Positions 7,957 through 14,933 of a stretch of 42,976 bases of DNA are shown here, piece after piece (the stretch's first letter is position 1; the number at the start of each line of letters is the position of its first letter). The position numbers and the translations under genes were made by a program. Source of the DNA: Kitasatospora sp. DSM 101779 (GTDB lineage: Bacteria; Actinomycetota; Actinomycetes; Streptomycetales; Streptomycetaceae); NCBI RefSeq assembly GCF_025655475.1, contig NZ_JAHTIK010000001.1, positions 1,452,874 through 1,495,849 of the forward strand, in the 5' to 3' direction. A model generated the notes under the pieces. It made no database searches. It saw nothing but the letters and a program-made list of their open reading frames with translations, and was not told where the DNA came from.

Positions 7957-8391
7957 CTACTGCGGCGCCTCCTCGGCGCAGATGGTGGTGACGAACTCGG
8001 CGACCCGCTCCTGCGGCATGTGCCGGGCGATGTCCGCCTCGCTGATCATGCCGACCAGCTTGTGGTCGGGGTGGTTGATCACCGGAAGGCGGCGGACGAG
8101 GTGCTGCTCCATGACCCGCAGGACCTGTTCGGCGTCCTCGTCCTCCTCGACCACCATCGGCCGCCCGACGGCGAGGTCGACCGCCTTGACCTTCATCGGG
8201 TCGAGTCCCTCGGCGACGCACTTCAGCACGATGTCCCGGTCGGTGAGGATGCCCAGCAGCTTCTGGTTCTCGCCGCAGATCGGCAGCGCGCCGACACCCC
8301 GGTCCTTCATGATCCTGGCCGCGTCGGCCAGCGTCTCGAACTCCCCGACGCACTCGGCGCCAGGGTGCATGATCTCTCTGGCTGTGGTCAT
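7957..8391 (-). CDS. Tandem CBS-domain protein
   Basis: A 144-aa protein made almost wholly of one CBS pair. CBS1 runs about 8-62 (DRGVGALPICGENQKLLGILTDRDIV) and CBS2 about 75-135 (HLVRRLPVINHPDHKLVGMISEADIA). Such stand-alone pairs bind adenine nucleotides and act as energy sensors; a partner is not evident. GGGAGG precedes the ATG by about 8 nt. It follows the slipin gene on the same strand with a 21-nt gap, so the two are probably co-transcribed. Confidence 0.9.
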   Translation of the reverse strand: MTTAREIMHPGAECVGEFETLADAARIMKDRGVGALPICGENQKLLGILTDRDIVLKCVAEGLDPMKVKAVDLAVGRPMVVEEDEDAEQVLRVMEQHLVRRLPVINHPDHKLVGMISEADIARHMPQERVAEFVTTICAEEAPQ

Positions 8392-8412
8392 GGTCAGGCC
8401 TCCCGCCGTGCC

Positions 8413-9357
8413 TCAGACCTCCGTCCCTCCATCGTGGTCCCGGCCCCGCGGGGCCGCCACCTCGGGCCGCGAGCCGTTCACCGTCTCGCCCGGCGCCGCC
8501 TCCAGCGGGTCACGCGCCAACACCTCGTCCAGCGCCGGGAGATCGGGCAGCTCCAGCTGCTCGGGGCCGGGCGCGGCGGCCTGCTCGGGGGCCGGCGCCG
8601 GCTTCTCGGTGACGCTGTCGAGGAAACGGAGCAGCTCCACCGGGAAGGGAAGCACCAGCGTGGAGTTCTTCTCCGCGGCGACCTCCACCACGGTCTGCAG
8701 CAGCCGCAGTTGGAGCGCAGCCGGGGTGGTGCTCATGATCGCGGCAGCTTCCGAGAGCCGGGCCGAGGCCTGGTACTCGCCGTCGGCGGTGATGATCCGC
8801 GCCCGGCGCTCCCGTTCCGCCTCCGCCTGCCGCGACATGGAGCGCTTCATCGACTCCGGCAGGGCTACGTCCTTGATCTCCACCCGGTCGATCTCGATGC
8901 CCCAGCCCAGCGCGGGGCTGTCCAGCATCAGTTCCAGGCCCTGGTTCAGCGGCTCGCGGTTGGCCAGCAGGTCGTCCAGCTCGCTCTTGCCGATGATCGA
9001 GCGGAGCGAGGTCTGGGCGACCTGGGAGATCGCGAAGTTGTAGTCCTGCACGTTGACGGTGGCCTTCACCGGGTCGACCACCCGGTAGTAGACGACGGCG
9101 TCGACCCGCACCGTCACGTTGTCGCGGGTGATGCCCTCCTGTGCGGGGATCGGCATGGTGATGATCTGCACGTTCACCCGCTTCAGCCGGTCCGCGATCG
9201 GCAGCAGCCAGGCCAGGCCCGGGTCCCGCACCTCGTCCCGCACCCGGCCGAACCGGAACACCACACCGCGCTGGTACTGCTGCACCACACGGATGCTCAC
9301 CCCGGCCCAGATGGCCAGGACGATCAGCGCGCCCAGGATCGCGTCGAGAATGATCAT
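8413..9357 (-). CDS. SPFH/slipin (stomatin-like) membrane protein
   Basis: A 314-aa protein. The N-terminal hydrophobic hairpin (residues 2-20) anchors it in the membrane. The SPFH domain follows (VVQQYQRGVVFRFGRV; PGLAWLLPIADRLKRVNV; ITRDNVTVRVDAVVYYRVVDP), then a charged coiled-coil segment (RQAEAERERRARIITADGEYQAS) used for oligomer assembly, and a Pro/Ala/Glu-rich tail. Slipins form ring-like scaffolds in membrane microdomains. ATG 9357 is chosen because GAGGTG precedes it and the hydrophobic start follows. In many bacteria slipins pair with NfeD; here the downstream partner is a CBS protein instead. Confidence 0.9.
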   Translation of the reverse strand: MIILDAILGALIVLAIWAGVSIRVVQQYQRGVVFRFGRVRDEVRDPGLAWLLPIADRLKRVNVQIITMPIPAQEGITRDNVTVRVDAVVYYRVVDPVKATVNVQDYNFAISQVAQTSLRSIIGKSELDDLLANREPLNQGLELMLDSPALGWGIEIDRVEIKDVALPESMKRSMSRQAEAERERRARIITADGEYQASARLSEAAAIMSTTPAALQLRLLQTVVEVAAEKNSTLVLPFPVELLRFLDSVTEKPAPAPEQAAAPGPEQLELPDLPALDEVLARDPLEAAPGETVNGSRPEVAAPRGRDHDGGTEV

Positions 9358-9466
9358 TGCGTCACCTCTGGCACACGCAGGGACCCTGCTCTCCACGCTA
9401 CTCCGATGTCCACGGCCCGCCCGGATCCCGCCGCCCGGCCGGCGCGCAGCGCCTACGATCCTCGGC

Positions 9467-10285
9467 ATGGAGCCGCCCCCACCGCCGCCCTCCGGCGTCC
9501 CGGACCGCGACCGGCCCTCCGCGCTCCCCGCGGCCCGGGACTCGCAGGCGCCGGACCACCCGGCCGCAGCGGCCGCCGCCGCCCGCGGCCTCGCCGAACT
9601 GGACGAGGTCGTCACCCACTGCCGGGCCTGCCCGCGCCTGGTCGCCTGGCGCGAGGAGGCCGCCCGCACCAAGCGCCGCGCCTACCTGCAGGACGAGTAC
9701 TGGGCCCGCCCGATCCCCGGCTTCGGGCCGGCCGACGCGGCGCTGGTGATCGTCGGTCTCGCCCCGGCCGCGCACGGCGCCAACCGCACCGGCCGGATCT
9801 TCACCGGCGATCCGTCCGGCGATCTGCTGTACGCAGCCCTGCACGAGCTGGGCCTGGCCTCGCAGCCGCACGCCTCGTGGCGGGACGACGGGATGGAACT
9901 GCACGGGGTGCGGATCACCGACCCGGTGCGGTGCTGCCCGCCGGAGAACCGGCCGACCCGGGACGAGCGGGACACCTGCCGGCCGTGGATCACCCGCGAG
10001 TTCGAGTACCTGCGGCCGACCGTCCGCGCGGTGGTGGCCCTCGGCGGCTTCGCCTGGGAGGCCGTCCTGCCCGCGCTCGCCGCCTCCGGCCGGACGGTCC
10101 CCCGCCCGCGGCCCGTCTTCGGCCACGGCGCCCGCGCCACCCTGCCCGCCGCGGACGGCGGGCCGCCCCTAGAGCTCTTCGGCTGCTACCACGTGAGCCC
10201 CCGCAACACCTACACCGGCCGCCTCACCCCGGCCATGCTGCGCGACCTGCTGGCCACGGCCGCCCGCACGGCGGGCCTGCTCTGA
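9467..10285 (+). CDS. Family 5 (UdgB-type) uracil-DNA glycosylase
   Basis: A 272-aa protein. GLAPAAHGANRTGR (98-110) is motif A of the UdgB family, lacking the usual catalytic Asp/Asn as is typical of family 5, and CYHVSPRNTYTGR is the C-terminal motif. Cys52/55 and Cys156-157/171 are placed to ligate a 4Fe-4S cluster. It should excise uracil and other deaminated bases from DNA, important at high GC where cytosine deamination is frequent. Residues 1-40 are a disordered Pro/Ala tail. ATG 9467 has TACGAT at 9454-9459 seven nt upstream (leaderless); upstream in-frame ATGs overlap the divergent slipin gene. Confidence 0.9.
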   Translation: MEPPPPPPSGVPDRDRPSALPAARDSQAPDHPAAAAAAARGLAELDEVVTHCRACPRLVAWREEAARTKRRAYLQDEYWARPIPGFGPADAALVIVGLAPAAHGANRTGRIFTGDPSGDLLYAALHELGLASQPHASWRDDGMELHGVRITDPVRCCPPENRPTRDERDTCRPWITREFEYLRPTVRAVVALGGFAWEAVLPALAASGRTVPRPRPVFGHGARATLPAADGGPPLELFGCYHVSPRNTYTGRLTPAMLRDLLATAARTAGLL

Positions 10286-10324
10286 CTCCTCGGGGACGCC
10301 GGCGCATCCCCGGTGCGCCCCCGC

Positions 10325-11188
10325 TCAGAACGACGCCGGTTCGCTCGCCCTGCGCCAGGTCTTCGGGAGGCGGGCCCGGTCGGCGGCCGCGGCGGTCAGC
10401 TGGCGGTCGTAGAGGACGCCGTAGGCGAAGGCGTGCTGCGGGTCGGCGGCGGCGAGGCCGTGCAGGGTGCGGCCGGCGAGGACGGCGTCCTGGTGGGTGC
10501 CGAGGAGGTCCTGGAGGTCTCTCATCCGGCGGGTGAAGCGGTCGGCGGCGGGGCCGGCAGGCTCGCCGGCGTAGCGGGCGCGTTTGGCGGCCTTCCGGGC
10601 CTCGTGCAGGGCGGTGGCGGTGGCCTCGCCGGGTGCGGCGCCGCGGGCCGCCTCGATCCGGCGGGCGGTGCGGCGCTGCTGACGGCGGGCGACCCTGGCG
10701 AGCTCGCGCGGGGCCGGGCGGTCGGCGCGGGCGGTGAAGTGCGGTTCGGCGACGAGGCCGCGCAGGGCGGCGAGCAGGGCGGGGAAGCCGGGGCCGTCGA
10801 GGGCGGCGAGCGCCTCGGGGCGGGCGCCGGCGGTGCGTTCGGCGGCCCAGGCGGCGAGGGCGGCGACGACCTCGTCCGGCCGGCAGTCCTCGGGCAGCGC
10901 GCGGGCGTCCGCGGTGAGCCGTTCGGCGAGGACCTCGGTGTCCCGGGCGGCACCGAGGTCCGAGGCGAGGTCCCTGAGCGCGATGACGAGGGCGCTGGTG
11001 TCGGCGCCGATCAGCGGCCGGTAGGCCTGCAGGGTGCTGCGCAGGCGGCGGCAGGTGACCCGCATCCGGTGGACGGCGTCCGGTTCGTCGGCGCGGACGG
11101 CGTCCGCCAGGCCGGCGAGGGTCTCGGTCTGCCGGGAGATCCACCCGCCGAGGACCGTGCCGGCGGTGGGCTCGGCTCCGTGCGGCAC
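10325..11188 (-). CDS. CHAD-domain protein
   Basis: An all-helical CHAD domain rich in Arg and His: VHRMRVTCRRLRSTL, RDLASDLGAARDTEVLAERL and ALHEARKAAKRARYAGE are the conserved cationic helices. CHAD domains bind inorganic polyphosphate and polyphosphate granules; no CYTH/triphosphatase domain is attached. GTG 11188 (287 aa) is preferred because GAAGAGG lies about 8 nt before it and a TACCCT-like box lies near 11215-11220; an ATG at 11263 in frame gives 312 aa with a non-conserved extension. It is convergent with the glycosylase gene (39-nt gap). Confidence 0.85.
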   Translation of the reverse strand: MPHGAEPTAGTVLGGWISRQTETLAGLADAVRADEPDAVHRMRVTCRRLRSTLQAYRPLIGADTSALVIALRDLASDLGAARDTEVLAERLTADARALPEDCRPDEVVAALAAWAAERTAGARPEALAALDGPGFPALLAALRGLVAEPHFTARADRPAPRELARVARRQQRRTARRIEAARGAAPGEATATALHEARKAAKRARYAGEPAGPAADRFTRRMRDLQDLLGTHQDAVLAGRTLHGLAAADPQHAFAYGVLYDRQLTAAAADRARLPKTWRRASEPASF

Positions 11189-11315
11189 GCTCACCACCCT
11201 CTTCCCGGGTCTCCAGGGTATGCCTGCGGGGGTGCGGAGCGGGCCGTCCTGACGCCGTATCACCCGTGCGGACGCTTACACGGTCCTGATCCGCGACCTG
11301 GCATACTCGCTCTCC

Positions 11316-11969
11316 ATGACCAAGAGCCGGGCGACGAGGGTTCTGCGGGCCGCGGTGTTCACCGCCCTCGCGGTGCCGCTCGCTGCCCTGGGCCAGGTCG
11401 TGCTGACGGGTCGGCCGCTGCCGATGACGCTGGTCCTGGCGTGCACCGCCGCCGTCTTCCTGGTGGCCGTGGCGCTGGACGGCGCCCGGCACAGCCTGTG
11501 GCGGCTGACGGCCGTGATGGTGCCGGTCGAGCTGCTGCTGAACACCGCCTTCAACCTGGGGCAGGACGGCTGTACGACGGTCGCTGCCCGGTCGCACGGG
11601 GTGGATCTGCTGGTCTGCGGCGGCGGTTCGGTGGACGGCAGCCCGATGCTGTCGGGTCTGGCCGGGCAGTCCGCCGGTTCGCTGCGGCTGGTGGTGCTGC
11701 TGGCTCATCTGGCGCTGGCGCTCGCTGCGGCGCTGTGGCTGCGCCTGGGTGCGGCCGCGCTCGGCGGCGCGGCGCAGGTGCTGCGCGCGCTGCGGGCGGT
11801 GGCCGGGGCGGTCGCCTGGCGTCTGCTGTCGGTCCTCGCGCCGCTGCCGGCCTGCCCGGCCGAGCTGGCGCCCTCGCCGGACACGCGGGAGTCGCTGCCC
11901 CGCCCGGAGTCCGTCGTTCCCTCGCCGGCGCCGCGTCGCGGCCCGCCGGTGTTCGCGCTCGCCTGCTGA
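11316..11969 (+). CDS. Unknown integral membrane protein
   Basis: 217 aa with about four predicted membrane segments (near 11-29, 37-53, 62-79, 121-145), a short extracytoplasmic loop with two Cys (about 87-107, GQDGCTTVA...LLVCGGG) and a Pro/Arg-rich tail. I do not recognise the family. A CATACT box at 11302-11307 is 8 nt before the ATG. It precedes the DsbA-like gene by 115 nt on the same strand, with an inverted repeat between. The loop cysteines and the neighbours hint at a link to disulfide chemistry, but this is only inference. Confidence 0.75.
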   Translation: MTKSRATRVLRAAVFTALAVPLAALGQVVLTGRPLPMTLVLACTAAVFLVAVALDGARHSLWRLTAVMVPVELLLNTAFNLGQDGCTTVAARSHGVDLLVCGGGSVDGSPMLSGLAGQSAGSLRLVVLLAHLALALAAALWLRLGAAALGGAAQVLRALRAVAGAVAWRLLSVLAPLPACPAELAPSPDTRESLPRPESVVPSPAPRRGPPVFALAC

Positions 11970-12019
11970 CGGCGCTGCCGTCGGGCGGGCGGGCCCGCGT
12001 GCCTTCCCCCTTTTCTTCC

Positions 12020-12058
12020 GGTGCACCACTGCGCGGCCGCGCGGCCCGGTGGTGCACC
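12020..12058. terminator. Inverted repeat between the membrane gene and the DsbA-like gene
   Basis: GGTGCACCAC at 12020-12029 pairs with GTGGTGCACC at 12049-12058, and the 19-nt interior holds a GCGCGGCCGCGC palindrome. A run CCCCCTTTTCTTCC lies just before it. It could be a terminator or attenuator ahead of the DsbA-like gene, or an operator. Confidence 0.5.
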
Positions 12059-12084
12059 CGTACGCGAGGATTCGACGGATCATC

Positions 12085-12876
12085 ATGAGCACCCAGCCCC
12101 AGCAGTCCCGTACCTCGGCCCGTGAGCGCCTGCAGGAGGCCCACCGCCGGGAGAAGAAGGCGGCCGTCGTCCGGCGGCGTACCGTGGTCGCGGTGAGCGT
12201 CGTGGCGGCGCTGGCCGTGGCGGGCGGCACGGTGGCGGCGATCGCCACCGCCTCGGACGCGGACCCGGCGGCCTCGGCACCGCTGACGGTGCCGGTCAAC
12301 ACCACCGGCCAGGACGGCACCGTGGTGGTGTACGGCAAGGCCGACGCACCGCACACGCTGCAGGTGTACGAGGACTTCCGCTGCCCGGTCTGCAAGCAGT
12401 TCGAGGCCTCCGCGGGCCAGGCGGTGCAGCAGCTCGCCGACAGCGGCCAGTACAAGATCGAGTACCACCTGGCGGCGTTCCTGGACAAGAACCTCGGCGG
12501 CAAGGGCTCGCGGACGGCGCTGGCCGCCGCGGGGGCGGCGCTGAACGAGGGCGTGGACAAGTTCAAGCAGTTCCACGACGTGCTGTACGCCAACCAGCCG
12601 GACGAGCGCGAGGACGGCTTCGGGGACGTCAACCGGATCCTGGAGCTGGCGCAGAAGGTCCCCGGCCTGAAGACCGAGGCATTCACCAAGGCCGTCACCG
12701 AGGGCACCTACCGGCCGTGGGCGGCCAAGGTGGACGCGGCGTTCTCGGCCAGCGGCGCCCAGGGCACCCCGACGGTGGTGCTGGACGGCAGGACGCTGAA
12801 CGTCTTCGGCAAGGACGGCAGGCCGGTGACGGGCGAGCAGTGGACGGCGCTGGTCCGCCAGTCGACCGGGGCCTGA
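12085..12876 (+). CDS. Membrane-anchored DsbA/thioredoxin-fold thiol oxidoreductase
   Basis: 263 aa. A basic cytoplasmic tail (1-32), one membrane segment (about 33-55), then a thioredoxin-fold domain facing outside. YEDFRCPVCKQFE gives the active-site CPVC (Cys100, Cys103), and GAQGTPTVVLDGR carries the cis-Pro loop near 227. The length and layout match actinobacterial DsbA-like proteins that form or isomerise disulfides in secreted proteins. GTACGCGAGGA lies about 15 nt upstream of the ATG. It ends one nt before the VKOR-like gene, so the two are surely co-translated. Confidence 0.9.
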   Translation: MSTQPQQSRTSARERLQEAHRREKKAAVVRRRTVVAVSVVAALAVAGGTVAAIATASDADPAASAPLTVPVNTTGQDGTVVVYGKADAPHTLQVYEDFRCPVCKQFEASAGQAVQQLADSGQYKIEYHLAAFLDKNLGGKGSRTALAAAGAALNEGVDKFKQFHDVLYANQPDEREDGFGDVNRILELAQKVPGLKTEAFTKAVTEGTYRPWAAKVDAAFSASGAQGTPTVVLDGRTLNVFGKDGRPVTGEQWTALVRQSTGA

Positions 12877-12877
12877 C

Positions 12878-13471
12878 ATGGCCACCGGTGCGACGATCGG
12901 TGCCGGGCGGGGCCTCGCCCGGCTGCTGGTGGTGGGCGGTCTGCTGGGTCTGGCGGCCTCGGCGGTGCTGACCTTCGACAAGCTGCGGATGCTGGAGAAC
13001 CCGGCCTACCGGCCCGGCTGCAGCATCAATCCGGTGATCAGCTGCGGTTCGGTGATGCGGACCGACCAGGCGTCGGTCTTCGGCTTCCCGAACCCGCTGC
13101 TCGGCCTGGCGGCGTTCGCGGTGCTGATCGCGGCCGGTGCGGGCCTGCTGGCCGGTGCCCGCTACCGCCGCTGGTACTGGCTGGGCCTGCAGGCCGGCGC
13201 GCTGGCCGGGCTGGCCTTCACCGTCTGGCTGATCAGCCAGGCGCTGTACGAGATAGGCGCGCTCTGCCCGTACTGCATGGTGGTGTGGGCGGTGGTCGGG
13301 CCGCTGGCCTGGTACCTCACCCTGCACAACCTGCGGACGGGGGTGCTGCCGGCCCCGCGCTGGTGGCCGTCGGTCGCCCGCTACCACTGGGTGGTGCCCG
13401 CGCTCTGGTACCTCGGGATCGCGCTGCTGGTCCTGAACAGGTTCTGGTACTACTGGCGGACACTGATCTGA
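12878..13471 (+). CDS. VKOR (vitamin K epoxide reductase) family membrane protein
   Basis: 197 aa with five predicted membrane helices. The loop pair Cys48/Cys56 (GCSINPVISCGSV) and the helix-end active site CPYC (Cys130, Cys133) are the four redox Cys of bacterial VKOR homologues, which reoxidise DsbA-like partners and pass electrons to menaquinone. NPLLGLAAF matches the conserved Ser/Asn-Pro segment. The start lies one nt after the DsbA-like stop. Together they form the actinobacterial replacement for DsbA-DsbB. A terminator follows. Confidence 0.92.
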   Translation: MATGATIGAGRGLARLLVVGGLLGLAASAVLTFDKLRMLENPAYRPGCSINPVISCGSVMRTDQASVFGFPNPLLGLAAFAVLIAAGAGLLAGARYRRWYWLGLQAGALAGLAFTVWLISQALYEIGALCPYCMVVWAVVGPLAWYLTLHNLRTGVLPAPRWWPSVARYHWVVPALWYLGIALLVLNRFWYYWRTLI

Positions 13472-13486
13472 GGCAGCACCGGCGAC

Positions 13487-13518
13487 GGCTCCCGCCTGGG
13501 GTTCTTCAGGCGGGAGCC
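13487..13518 (+). terminator. Terminator after the DsbA/VKOR pair
   Basis: GGCTCCCGCCTG (13487-13498) pairs perfectly with CAGGCGGGAGCC (13507-13518) around an 8-nt loop. It lies between convergent genes. Confidence 0.85.
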
Positions 13519-13591
13519 ATCGGTCCGTCTCCTCCGGTCCGCCTTCGGGCCGTCCGGGTGATCGGCCGGGACTCCTCGCCCCGGGCCGGGC

Positions 13592-14566
13592 TCAGGACTT
13601 CGGCAGGGTGTCCACGAAGTCGGTGCCGGCGCTGTAGAAGCCGTCCACCGTCTTCTGGACGTCCGCGTAGGAGACGGCCGCGGCATCCTTGTAGTAGAAC
13701 CAGTTGATCTTCAGGTTCCAGGTGCGCTGCCCGCCGAGGGACGGCAGCAGGTCGATGAACCAGTTGCTGAAGTGGACGTCCATCTTCTCCCGCGGGACGT
13801 ACTTGCCGGTGCTGGTGAACAGCTCCTTGCCGTCCATGGAGTAGGTGGCCTTCCCGTCCACGGCGGTGACCATCATGATGTGCCAGCCGCCGAGGCGCTG
13901 CTTGTGCGGCTTGGTGACCCGGTCCGGCGGGTCGGCCTTGAACCAGCTGGTGGTGTCGAGCTGCGGACCGGGCGTGCCCCAGCCGCCGTTCGTCATGTAC
14001 TCGTAGTCGAGCTCGCTGTAGTTCGCCGAGTCGTCCTGGGGGGAGATCGGGAAGTAGGACTGGACGACGTGATCGCCGTTCTTGCCGCCGGCCGGCTTGT
14101 CGCTGAGGTAGACCCGGGCGGCGAAGGTGCCGTTGAAGAGCTTGCTGCCGGTGCTCTGGATCTCGACCTGCTTGGTGCCCTTCTGGGTGCCGTCGGTGGA
14201 CGCCTGCAGCTGCAGGGTCCGGCCGCCCTGGGCGGTGGTGTCGGCGGGGAAGCTCGCGCCGGCGTCGGACCAGGTGTCCTTGATCCCGGGTCCGCCCTCG
14301 CCGGTGCGGATCTCCCAGCCGTGGGCGTTGAGCGCGGGGTCGGTGGGACCGGTGTAGTGGAAGCTGTCGAACAGGGTTCCCGGCGGGCCGGTCGGGGTCG
14401 GCGAGGCGCTGGTCGCGGACCCGTTCTTCGCCGTCGCGGCGGCCTCGTCGCCGTCACCGCCGCCGGAGGCCGCACCGCTCGAACAGGCGGTGAGCACGCA
14501 CAGCAGGGCCGGGAGGGCGAGCACGCTCCACGCGCGGTGACGAGGGATGCGGCGGGGCTGACTCAC
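13592..14566 (-). CDS. GH16-like secreted lipoprotein
   Basis: 324 aa. A Tat-poor but clear lipoprotein signal (RRIPRHR..., hydrophobic 14-25, lipobox LTAC with Cys28), then a Ser/Gly/Thr linker (29-62) and a jelly-roll domain. SELDYEYM supplies E185-L-D187-Y-E189, the ExDxE catalytic signature of glycoside hydrolase family 16; W- and F-rich strands follow (GGWGTPGP, HFSNWFIDLLP). It should cut or bind an extracellular beta-glucan-like polysaccharide; substrate not known. GTG 14566 is chosen for the AAGGAG at ideal spacing; the longer frame to 14782 adds no signal peptide. It is divergent from the deacetylase/glycosyltransferase gene. Confidence 0.85.
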   Translation of the reverse strand: MSQPRRIPRHRAWSVLALPALLCVLTACSSGAASGGGDGDEAAATAKNGSATSASPTPTGPPGTLFDSFHYTGPTDPALNAHGWEIRTGEGGPGIKDTWSDAGASFPADTTAQGGRTLQLQASTDGTQKGTKQVEIQSTGSKLFNGTFAARVYLSDKPAGGKNGDHVVQSYFPISPQDDSANYSELDYEYMTNGGWGTPGPQLDTTSWFKADPPDRVTKPHKQRLGGWHIMMVTAVDGKATYSMDGKELFTSTGKYVPREKMDVHFSNWFIDLLPSLGGQRTWNLKINWFYYKDAAAVSYADVQKTVDGFYSAGTDFVDTLPKS

Positions 14567-14656
14567 GCGGGCTCCTTGGGGCGGACCGGTCGCACGTGCG
14601 CACTGATCAGATGAGGGGGTCATCCTAACGGGATGCGCAGGCCCCTCCGGCGGGCG

Positions 14657-14674
14657 CCCTCCGGATCCGGAGGG
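14657..14674. promoter_or_regulatory. Perfect 18-bp palindrome in a divergent promoter region
   Basis: CCCTCCGGATCCGGAGGG lies in the 367-nt gap (14567-14933) between two divergent polysaccharide genes, about 90 nt before the GH16 start. It may be an operator or a structured element in the GH16 leader. The rest of the gap includes a TACGCT box at 14814-14819 as a possible promoter for the rightward gene. Confidence 0.45.
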
Positions 14675-14933
14675 ACGGAGTCCGAGGTCCTCGGTGCCGG
14701 CATTCCGGCAGGCGCCGACCGGCATTTCGATCCGATTACAACCCCCCGCCAGATCGGGCCAAATCCACCCATCGAACCCCATTCGATTCCGGCCGTTGCA
14801 CTAACGTTCGGCCTACGCTCCCGCACCTGCGTCCGTCGACCAGTCCGGTCTGCACGGCCGGCTGCCCAGGACGCTCTCGGGCCGGGCGACCCAGCACCCT
14901 GAACCGCCGTACCACCCATCTCCAGGAGCGCCA

